Shown here in pieces: positions 7,383 to 14,359 of a DNA stretch of 64,000 bases. How positions within the stretch are numbered: the first letter of the stretch is position 1; each line of letters opens with the position of its first letter. The notes beneath the pieces were generated by a model. The model had not been told where the DNA came from. It searched no databases and saw only the letters and a list, made by a program, of their open reading frames with translations. This DNA is from Candidatus Fermentibacterota bacterium (GTDB lineage Bacteria > Fermentibacterota > Fermentibacteria > Fermentibacterales > Fermentibacteraceae): positions 21,672 to 85,671 of the forward strand of contig PDSZ01000019.1 of assembly GCA_002748705.1 (NCBI GenBank), given 5' to 3'. The position numbers were made by a program, and so were the translations under genes.

Positions 7383-9074
7383 ATGAAATTGAATATAAGT
7401 GCTGTTCTATCTCTTCTTATACTTATGGCATGCGGCTCTGCAGGCGGGCCTGGTGTTCCAGGTGCAGTTATTACCATAGGCGACAGGTCTGTAACTGCAG
7501 ATGATGTGACTGAATCCTTTGAGCGGTACAGGGGAGATACTTTATCTGTGAACATTCTGAAAGAGAACATAATAGCACGAGAACTCTTCCTTGCGCATGC
7601 CTTCGAGCTGGAACTGGATCAGGACAGGGAAGGCGCACGGCTCTCCCACGAAAGGGCAAGGGAATATCTTCAGTCTGCCCTTTTAGAGCATATGCTTGGT
7701 CTGGTTGAGAGCGATTATGAAGCAGTTCGCGCTTTCTGGAACTCCCTGGGAACAAGTGTTGAATACAGGGCTCTGGCAGTCCGTGATCCGCTGGTGATGG
7801 ATACTGTTGTGACCAGACTTCAGGAAGGAGTTTCTCTCAGTACTCTTGCAGTGAAGTACGGGATAGACCCTATTACCATTCAGTCTGAGGGCTTAATCAG
7901 TCTTCAAGATAGAATGTACTCTAATTTAATGGATCTTGAACCTCTTTCCGGAAATCTGGAACCTGGGCAGATTATCGGTCCCTTTGAGGTTCCTGTAGGG
8001 CTCAGAATACTTCAGATAGACTCTGTATGGACATATGAGCCAGGCCCCTTCTCCGGTGACTCTGCTCGCATCGCAAGGCTTCTCCTTGCAAGGGCAAGAG
8101 AGGCCAGAAAGCAGTTTATTGAAGACAGCCTTAAGACCAATGCTCAAATTGAGATTAACCAGGAGGCAATCGCACTGCTGGCTCAGGGATCGGTCAATAA
8201 CGGCAGAGAATTCAGGGATTTCACTCCAGAGGAAAATGAGATAACAGTTCTCTCCTGGAACAGCGGAAGCAGAGATGTCTATTCCGTTTCCGAGAATATT
8301 GAGCATCTGCCTGTATACCTTCCCAGAGAGACAGACAATCTCTTCTGGCTTGAGGAGTATGCAGTAAGACTGGCTCTTTTTGATATGGAAATGGAAGCAG
8401 CTCAGCAACTGGGGCTTGATACTGTTCCTGAAACTGCAGAAAAAATCAGAATAGCCTCAATGGAGATACTTCTTGATTCCTATTATGAGCAGGTAATAAG
8501 CCCTAGAATCCAGCCGGATTCAGCTCTTCTTCAGGAACTCTACCTTGAGGTCAGAGATGATTATCCTGTGGAGGAGAGCAGAGTGTACAATGTTCTTCTT
8601 CTGGAATCTCAGTCTGCTATTCACAGAGCTGAAGAAATAATGGGTTCAGGTGAAGACATGCTTGATTACGCTGAAAATTTCAAGCAGTTCCCTCAGATTC
8701 TTGCAGAGGGTGAGGAGTATCTTACAGTACCTCTTACAATGAATACGATACCTGAGAATGACAGGCTGGTCATGTTCAGCATGGAAACCGGTGATGAACA
8801 GCTTATTTCACTGGCTGATACTGTTTCGTTGTGGTTCAGGCTGGTGGAGATTATTCCTGCGCACACTTCTGAGTTTGATGAGATCAGAGATGTGATTCTT
8901 AACCTGGCAAGTCAGAAACTTGAAACCGAAATAATAGAGGGTCTTGTGGACAGTCTGGAAGCTGTTTATCATCCTTATGTAGATGAGGAATTTTTTACCA
9001 GTTTTTATGTCTCTGCTGAAACTGATTCCCTGCCTGCCCAGGAGAGTCCTGAAGGGTTGACAGATGCGCTGTAG
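7383..9074 (+). CDS. SurA/PrsA-like peptidyl-prolyl isomerase lipoprotein
   Basis: 563 residues, starting at ATG 7383 with AAAGGAG eight bases upstream. An in-frame TTG at 7311 lies in the promoter and is less likely. The N-terminus has a textbook lipobox (LILMAC), so the protein is exported and lipid-anchored. Residues about 25-120 resemble the helical chaperone domain of SurA/PrsA (AREYLQSALLEHMLGLVE). Residues about 125-200 look parvulin-like, with a run from EYRALAVRDP to GPFEVPVGLRILQIDSV, and a second diverged copy seems to follow near the C-terminus. It probably folds exported or outer-membrane proteins. Catalytic residues are not well conserved, so it may act as a pure chaperone. Confidence 0.75.
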   Translation: MKLNISAVLSLLILMACGSAGGPGVPGAVITIGDRSVTADDVTESFERYRGDTLSVNILKENIIARELFLAHAFELELDQDREGARLSHERAREYLQSALLEHMLGLVESDYEAVRAFWNSLGTSVEYRALAVRDPLVMDTVVTRLQEGVSLSTLAVKYGIDPITIQSEGLISLQDRMYSNLMDLEPLSGNLEPGQIIGPFEVPVGLRILQIDSVWTYEPGPFSGDSARIARLLLARAREARKQFIEDSLKTNAQIEINQEAIALLAQGSVNNGREFRDFTPEENEITVLSWNSGSRDVYSVSENIEHLPVYLPRETDNLFWLEEYAVRLALFDMEMEAAQQLGLDTVPETAEKIRIASMEILLDSYYEQVISPRIQPDSALLQELYLEVRDDYPVEESRVYNVLLLESQSAIHRAEEIMGSGEDMLDYAENFKQFPQILAEGEEYLTVPLTMNTIPENDRLVMFSMETGDEQLISLADTVSLWFRLVEIIPAHTSEFDEIRDVILNLASQKLETEIIEGLVDSLEAVYHPYVDEEFFTSFYVSAETDSLPAQESPEGLTDAL

Positions 9075-10014
9075 AAGTTGTGGTCACGATAATCGGAACA
9101 AATCAAAAGGCCCCTGCGGTAATTGCGGATTCAAACTTGATGATCAGAATGAACCCAGGTCTGTTCAGAGAGAGGCGCTTCAGAAGCCTCTCGGCGCTGA
9201 TTCCAGGGTTGGCAATTCTCCTCCTCCTGACCTTGTTCCGGTTAAGAAACACCATTCAGGTATTATTGGTATTGCTGTTTTTATCACGGCTCTTTTGGTA
9301 ACCATCTATATTGTCAGGAATTTTGACCGTGCAGAATATCAGCCTGAAATTGATATGAGCGAAGTACTTGCCCAGGAAGAAGAACTTCCCGGGGACAGTC
9401 TGCCTTTGATGCTCGGTACAGAGATAGTATATGCATTTAACGATGAGGGCACTTCAGCAGCTCCCAGAACGAATGTGAATCTGTCCCTGATTCCTGAAGG
9501 AACGACTGTTTCTTTCCTTGCTCTGGGGTCCCTGTCTATTCAGCCTGTGGTTAATTACATGCAGCAGAAGATTAACGGAAACGATTTCAGGTATCTGGAA
9601 CCAGATTCCCTTTTCTGCTGGACCGATACCACAAAAACCTCATACTCGGCGATACCTATACTGAAGCCGGTTCCTTCTCCTGAAATGGATTCAACCGCAG
9701 TTCAGCCTGTTGAACTGAAGATAGTCTTTACAGAGGACTGGCTGAGATTCATGGTTGAGGAATACAACACAGATATCGCTGAGCCGGTACCGGGCCTTGC
9801 CTTCAACAGGAGAACTTTCATGATGGTTCTTGATCAGGTTGACAGAACCATAAACAGAAGGAATACCGATGAGCGGCCTGTTCACATAACTGTTCTCTTT
9901 CCTGGAGATATAACCATAGGACAGGCTGTGGAAATAAGCGATTCAGTTGAAGCCTGCACCGATACTCTTGGATATCAGGGGTTTAATCTTAAGTGGGTTA
10001 ATGTCAGTAACTGA
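9064..10014 (+). CDS. Zinc-ribbon single-pass membrane protein
   Basis: 316 residues. The N-terminus is a four-cysteine zinc ribbon (CRSCGHDNRNKSKGPCGNCG; Cys3, Cys6, Cys18, Cys21). A basic linker and one membrane helix (about residues 62-84, GIIGIAVFITALLVTIYIV) follow, so the ribbon is cytoplasmic and about 230 residues are outside. The distal part (VHITVLFPGDITIGQAVEI to the end) resembles the periplasmic domain of ExbD/TolR only faintly. It overlaps the upstream gene by 11 bases and the M20 peptidase by 14. Function unknown. The same layout recurs at 32002-33441. Confidence 0.7.
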   Translation: MRCRSCGHDNRNKSKGPCGNCGFKLDDQNEPRSVQREALQKPLGADSRVGNSPPPDLVPVKKHHSGIIGIAVFITALLVTIYIVRNFDRAEYQPEIDMSEVLAQEEELPGDSLPLMLGTEIVYAFNDEGTSAAPRTNVNLSLIPEGTTVSFLALGSLSIQPVVNYMQQKINGNDFRYLEPDSLFCWTDTTKTSYSAIPILKPVPSPEMDSTAVQPVELKIVFTEDWLRFMVEEYNTDIAEPVPGLAFNRRTFMMVLDQVDRTINRRNTDERPVHITVLFPGDITIGQAVEISDSVEACTDTLGYQGFNLKWVNVSN

Positions 10015-11197
10015 TCAGATTCTTGATCGTTTTTCCGGAACTATCAGATTCCGGACAGTATCAGGCCCCGGTGTTTTTCCGCTGGGGCCTTTTCATCAGA
10101 TGAGGGAATACTCTGCTTCTGCCTGGCCACTGGTTTTCAGCAGGCTGGAAATGCATCTGATCGGCGAGGCATCAATCGTTCTTATCTGGAGAGGATTCTC
10201 AAAGGAATCTCAGCCCTTCATGCTCGCTGCCCATCAGGATGTGGTACCTGCCGGAGAAGATGGCTGGCTCTTTGATCCGTTTGGAGGCGTTATAAGCCAG
10301 GGCAGAGTCTACGGCAGGGGAACAGTGGATTACAAATGCGGATATGCCGGTATGCTTGAGGCTGCCCACAGGCTCCTTGAGTCCGGTTTTACTCCTGAGA
10401 GAACAGTTGTTCTTGCATTCGGTCATGATGAGGAGACAGGAGGGCTTAACGGAGCAGCTTCCATTACTTCTTTTCTGCTGGAAAGAGGTATTCGCTGCTC
10501 AAGCGTTCTTGATGAAGGCGGTTACATATATACACTGCCAGATGGTTGTGAGGAGGCTGTAATCGCCACATCGGAGAAGGGTTATGCCACTTTCTCTCTG
10601 AGATCATCTGCGGTTCAGGGGCACGCATCGGTTCCAGGAGAGGTTACAGCAATCGGTAAACTTGCCAGAGTGATATGCTCTCTTGAAGATATGAACCTGA
10701 CATCTGCTGACAGTACAACCCTTGCTCCTACAATGATACACGCAGGGCAGAAGGAGAATGTGCTTCCTGCATCGGCAGAACTTCTTGTGAACACCCGTCC
10801 TGCACCTGGAACATCAGTGAATGATGTGCTGAGACTTATAACAGAGGCAGCGAAACCATTTGGCGTTTCTGTGGCGCTGGTTCAGAATCCCAGCGTCTCT
10901 GAGCCTTCAGATGTTTCCAGCTGGGAAACTCCGGATATGAATGCTCTTCTGGCAGCTGCCGGATCAGTGCTGAACAGCCGCATTCCTGTAAGAGAAGGTA
11001 TTTTTCCTGCGGCAACCGATTCCAGAAGGTACAGACTTGCAGCGGATAATACCTACAGGTTTATGCCGGTCAGGCTGGGCAGCGAAGGTATAGGAACCCT
11101 TCATTCAGTAAATGAGAGCATTTCAACAACTGATTATCTTAACTGTGTAAGGTTCTATGAAAGATACATCAGTGAGGCTTCAGCGGTGCAATCCTGA
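10001..11197 (+). CDS. M20 family metallopeptidase (carboxypeptidase S/PM20D1-like)
   Basis: 398 residues with the di-zinc motifs of M20 amidohydrolases: AAHQDVVPAGEDGW (first His/Asp), GRGTVDYKCG (bridging Asp) and FGHDEETGG (catalytic Glu pair). The detailed wording of these blocks is closer to yeast carboxypeptidase S and animal PM20D1 than to ArgE or DapE. It probably hydrolyses an N-acyl amino acid or a dipeptide. No signal peptide is seen, so it should be cytoplasmic. The start ATG 10001 lies inside the upstream gene; a longer frame exists but would run deep into that gene. The transposase scar follows. Confidence 0.85.
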   Translation: MSVTDQILDRFSGTIRFRTVSGPGVFPLGPFHQMREYSASAWPLVFSRLEMHLIGEASIVLIWRGFSKESQPFMLAAHQDVVPAGEDGWLFDPFGGVISQGRVYGRGTVDYKCGYAGMLEAAHRLLESGFTPERTVVLAFGHDEETGGLNGAASITSFLLERGIRCSSVLDEGGYIYTLPDGCEEAVIATSEKGYATFSLRSSAVQGHASVPGEVTAIGKLARVICSLEDMNLTSADSTTLAPTMIHAGQKENVLPASAELLVNTRPAPGTSVNDVLRLITEAAKPFGVSVALVQNPSVSEPSDVSSWETPDMNALLAAAGSVLNSRIPVREGIFPAATDSRRYRLAADNTYRFMPVRLGSEGIGTLHSVNESISTTDYLNCVRFYERYISEASAVQS

Positions 11198-11356
11198 CGA
11201 AAATATTGATTGTCTGTTATTGCAGTGATCAAGCAGGCAGCGCAGTGTATTAATTATGGCTTGATGCTGAAGCTTTAAACCTTTACAGCGCAACGGAATG
11301 AGGATATATTAGGTGCATAGAAATGCACGCAATATGAGCACATTTGCTCAAAACCC
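11198..11356. other. Intergenic segment with inverted repeats beside a transposase remnant
   Basis: No gene. It holds an inverted repeat ATCAAGC (11228-11234)/GCTTGAT (11259-11265) and two adjacent small perfect hairpins, GTGCAT-AGAA-ATGCAC (11313-11328) and GAGCA-CATT-TGCTC (11336-11349), directly in front of the transposase fragment. These could be the left-end remains of the insertion sequence, but no matching right end was found. Confidence 0.4.
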
Positions 11357-11956
11357 TTGCACCTGGAGATTCAATTGTATCAGCATAACAACCGTCAGTT
11401 GGAAATTGAGGCCTTCAAGACTCCATTCAGGACACCGCTGGATACTGAGAACAGATGGGTCAAGCTGGCAAAGCTGGTTCCCTGGGATTTCGTGGAAGAA
11501 GTTTATCTTCGAAGTCTCGGGAGAAAGAAAGAAGGACAGCGAGCCCTCCCCGGCAGATTCGCGTTCGGTTCCATACTGATCCAGGAGAAACTTGGTCTGA
11601 CAGACAGGGAGACAGTGGACACGATCAGAGAGAATCCTTACCTCCAGTGGTTCTTAGGATTGCAGGAGTTCCAGATCAAGCCTCCGTTGGATCAGTCACA
11701 GCTTTGCAGGTTCAGGAAGAGATTTCCCGCACAGGCCATAGCTGAGATAAACGAGAGAATCCTCCTGGCCGCCCGCAAGAGCGACAGAGATGATCTCCCA
11801 TTCTCAAGAAGTGGAGTTAGTACTGTTTGCCTTCACAGGGCAACGCCTTTTCTGCATTCAACGATGGACACTATGTCTAGTATCTCTTGTACATCTTTAT
11901 CGGTTGCGTTATCCCAAGTCTTGCGCTTCCTTTGCAGCTATATGTCTTCATCTTAA
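11357..11956 (+). pseudogene. Truncated IS5/IS1182-type transposase
   Basis: About 150 N-terminal residues match the DUF772-type N-terminal domain of IS5/IS1182-group transposases: FRTPLDTENRWVKLAKL, then the signature around ENPYLQWFLGLQEF and LDQSQLCRFRKRFP. After about residue 150 (near 11800) the similarity stops and the frame runs on as unrelated sequence to a TAA at about 11956, so the catalytic DDE domain is missing. Start would be TTG at 11357 or 11375. It is a dead remnant of an insertion between the M20 and SpoU genes; no target duplication is visible. Confidence 0.7.
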
Positions 11957-12038
11957 GTGAATCGTAACCCTCCCCATTATGAGGACAGTTGAATAGAGGA
12001 GATATCCTCGGTTAACATTCAGATGCTTTTCGCTGAGA

Positions 12039-12067
12039 TTGACCGGCGGGGGTTTCCACGGTAGGAT
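12039..12067 (+). promoter_or_regulatory. Possible promoter giving a near-leaderless transcript
   Basis: TTGACC at 12039-12044 and TAGGAT at 12062-12067 have 17-base spacing. The predicted start of transcription would fall almost on the ATG at 12074, and the -10 shares bases with the only Shine-Dalgarno-like string (AGGA). Either the gene is read leaderless from here or the match is accidental. Confidence 0.3.
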
Positions 12068-12073
12068 TACAAA

Positions 12074-12559
12074 ATGCTTACTGAAAACTTTCCTCTGTTC
12101 ATTCTGGATTCCCTGCGGAGCGCATTCAATGTAGGTTCCGTGTTCAGAACAGCTGAATTCATTTCGCCCTGCGGAGTTCTTTTATGCGGTATTACCGCAA
12201 GACCAGGGGGACGGAAGGTGGGAAGAACATCCAGAGGAACCCACGCAACAGTTCCATGGAGATGGTTCGAGAGTTCAGTTGCCGCTGTTAAGGCAGCTGC
12301 GCCTGGCAGGGAGATAATCGCAGTGGAGAATACTCCGGACGCTATGCCTCTTCATCAGGCTTCCTTCTCCCCTTCTGCTGCATTCATATTGGGCAACGAA
12401 GCAGAAGGTGTATCAAAAGAGGCACTTGAGTTGTCTGCTGCCAGAATAATAATACCACAGTCCGGTACCAGACAGTGTATCAATGTTTCCAGTACAGCTG
12501 CTGTAATAGCCTGGGAAATACAGAGAAGGCGACTGACAGGAGAATTTGATAATGCTTAA
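12074..12559 (+). CDS. SpoU/TrmH family RNA 2'-O-methyltransferase
   Basis: 161-residue SPOUT enzyme that transfers a methyl group from S-adenosylmethionine to a ribose 2'-OH in tRNA or rRNA. Motif 1 appears as DSLRSAFNVGSVFRTAE, with the conserved Asn and Arg. Motif 2 is FILGNEAEGVSKEALELS and motif 3 is IIIPQSGTRQCINVSSTAAV, which together form the knotted cofactor site. There is no extra RNA-binding domain. The length suggests a TrmL-like minimal enzyme, but the substrate cannot be told. Its 3' end overlaps the ferredoxin gene by eight bases, so the two are translationally coupled. Confidence 0.88.
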   Translation: MLTENFPLFILDSLRSAFNVGSVFRTAEFISPCGVLLCGITARPGGRKVGRTSRGTHATVPWRWFESSVAAVKAAAPGREIIAVENTPDAMPLHQASFSPSAAFILGNEAEGVSKEALELSAARIIIPQSGTRQCINVSSTAAVIAWEIQRRRLTGEFDNA

Positions 12560-13031
12560 ACTTTTTGTGGCACTTGCAGTTGTACTTGCTCCGATAAAAT
12601 GGATTTATGTCGTTGACGAAAACATTTGCAACGGATGCGGCAACTGTTTCAACTGCTGCCCCTTTGGAGCCATAAGCGAGGTTGGAGGAAAAGCATACAT
12701 TGATCCTGACCTCTGCAGAGGCTGCGGCATCTGTCCCAACTACTGCAGCAGAAACGCCATTTATCGCGACTGGTATACAGGTGTTGAAGATGATACAGTC
12801 ACCACCGGCATGGTTCCAGGGGCCAACCCTGCTTTCGGCTCTCTTACTGTTTCAGGAGCGGAACCCTCGGCAGAGGTAAAACTCATGGACCTGGCAGGCA
12901 GGCTTCTGGTTTCATCTGAAGCAGACGAATCAGGTGATGTATCACTGGACATATCAGGCCTTGCTCCCGGCATCTATCTGATCGTTTCAGGCAGGTATTC
13001 AATAGCTCTGACTGTTGCTGGGACTATCTGA
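12552..13031 (+). CDS. Exported 2[4Fe-4S] ferredoxin with C-terminal sorting domain
   Basis: 159 residues in three parts. Residues 1-15 are hydrophobic after Lys3 (LFVALAVVLAPI), a short signal or membrane segment without twin arginines. Residues 20-70 form a bacterial-type ferredoxin with two full cluster motifs: Cys26, 29, 32, 36 followed by Pro37, and Cys55, 58, 61, 65. After a linker, residues about 90-159 match the beta-sandwich sorting domain of type IX-secreted proteins: NPAFGSLTVSG, VKLMDLAGRLL, LDISGLAPGIYLIV. AGGAG at 12538-12542 selects ATG 12552. The protein should sit outside the inner membrane, possibly on the surface. A cytoplasmic ferredoxin is the fallback if the N-terminus is misread. 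Confidence 0.8.
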   Translation: MLKLFVALAVVLAPIKWIYVVDENICNGCGNCFNCCPFGAISEVGGKAYIDPDLCRGCGICPNYCSRNAIYRDWYTGVEDDTVTTGMVPGANPAFGSLTVSGAEPSAEVKLMDLAGRLLVSSEADESGDVSLDISGLAPGIYLIVSGRYSIALTVAGTI

Positions 13032-14346
13032 TGTAACCCAGATTCCTCAGCTCTCTGCTGGCTGTCTCATCGTAGTTCACAGGAAGAGGCGTGACAAGAG
13101 GAGGCGTAGCCCAGTAGAAACCTGCGGCATTCATCAGTTCATCGTCAACAGGAAGAATATCAAGTTCAAGCGGGTCAGCCTGAAGGTCATAGGTCTCAAC
13201 TGAATCGTCATCCAACGACCAAATCAGTTTGGTGTCTCCTGATACGATGGAAACCAGTTCTCCCTGACGCCACAGTACTCCGCTTGCAGGGATTTCTCTG
13301 GCAGGCAGGGTTTCTGCAAGGTCGGCAGCCGGCTGATGAACAGGGTGATCAATTCGAGCGGCATTCGCCAGTGTAACAGCAACATCCAGCTGAGCTGCCC
13401 TTTGTTCTATTGTGTTTCCACCGTTGAAGCCAGGTCCTGAGAGAATCATTGGAACATGGGTGGTTTCCTGATAGAGGGTTCTTCCATGCTCTATGCCTCC
13501 GTGCTCAAGAAATTCCTCTCCGTGGTCACCTGCCACGACTATGATGGTGTTTTCCGCAAGACCTCTGTTCCGAAGTTCCTGAAAGAGTCTTCCTGTCTGG
13601 GAATCAGTATAGGCTATCTCTCCGTCATAAAGCGCAATAAGATTATTCAGGTCTTCAGGGGAAGGAACCACTGTTCCATTGTTTACTCTGGTCATTTCTA
13701 TTACCCCTGCGCCCCAGGAACTGTTGTACTCACCTGAGTAATCAGGATCTGTGTAGAGGTCGCACCAGGGCTTTGGAGCAGTGTATGGAATGTGTGGATC
13801 GTAGAAGTGAACAGCTGCGAAAAACGGCACTCCCTGATCGGTTGAATCAAGCCAGGTGAGGAAGTTGTCAACTGTAGGGCCGGCCTTTCTGAGACTGTTA
13901 CCGCTTGCAACTCCCTGACAGTCAAAGTGACTGAATCCTCTGTGAAATCCAAAGTCCTCATTCATGAACATCACATTGAAGAAAGCCGCTGTTCTGTAGC
14001 CTTCACGGTGAAAGGAAAGAGGAAGCCAGGGAAGATCGGCTGCAACCCCCATGAAGTCACCGTTGCCTCTTCCTGCTCCGTGCTCCACCGGTGAGACTCC
14101 TGAAAGAATGGTTGTCATTGCAGGCAGGGTCCATGACGCCTGTCCATGGCAGTTAAGAACAAGTGTTCCTGCTTCAGCAAGGCTGTCAATATGAGGTGTT
14201 GTGTTCCTTTCATAACCGTAGCAGCTGAAGTGATCTGCCCTTACTGTGTCTATCAGAACAATGAGCACATTGGGTCTGGTGTCTGTACCGCAGGAAACAG
14301 CGGTAAGGAGCATACCTGCAACAAAAATAATCCTGATAAGTTTCAT
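13024..14346 (-). CDS. Sulfatase-like hydrolase, lipoprotein
   Basis: 440 residues of the sulfatase/alkaline-phosphatase superfamily. The signal ends in AVSC, suggesting lipid anchoring in the envelope. Metal-binding blocks are visible: NVLIVLIDTVRADHFSCYG near the N-terminus, and GDHGEEFLEHGG about 290 residues in. At the nucleophile site the sequence is SWTLPAMTTILSG: Thr replaces the Cys/Ser that is converted to formylglycine in true sulfatases. A phosphoester or phosphoglycerol-type substrate is therefore likelier than a sulfate ester. ATG 14346 starts a good signal peptide; an upstream extension would overlap polA. It converges on the ferredoxin gene with an eight-base overlap. Confidence 0.82.
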   Translation of the reverse strand: MKLIRIIFVAGMLLTAVSCGTDTRPNVLIVLIDTVRADHFSCYGYERNTTPHIDSLAEAGTLVLNCHGQASWTLPAMTTILSGVSPVEHGAGRGNGDFMGVAADLPWLPLSFHREGYRTAAFFNVMFMNEDFGFHRGFSHFDCQGVASGNSLRKAGPTVDNFLTWLDSTDQGVPFFAAVHFYDPHIPYTAPKPWCDLYTDPDYSGEYNSSWGAGVIEMTRVNNGTVVPSPEDLNNLIALYDGEIAYTDSQTGRLFQELRNRGLAENTIIVVAGDHGEEFLEHGGIEHGRTLYQETTHVPMILSGPGFNGGNTIEQRAAQLDVAVTLANAARIDHPVHQPAADLAETLPAREIPASGVLWRQGELVSIVSGDTKLIWSLDDDSVETYDLQADPLELDILPVDDELMNAAGFYWATPPLVTPLPVNYDETASRELRNLGYIR

Positions 14347-14359
14347 AACTGTCCGTTTC

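Noticed and set aside
11810..11940. Short minus-strand frame reading ...DNATDKDVQEILDIVSIVEC
   Set aside because: About 34 codons, no start codon with a ribosome site, no recognisable family; probably chance in the scar.
11800..11956. Continuation of the transposase frame as a real C-terminal domain
   Set aside because: Similarity to transposases ends near residue 150 and the rest is Ser/Cys-rich filler without DDE residues.
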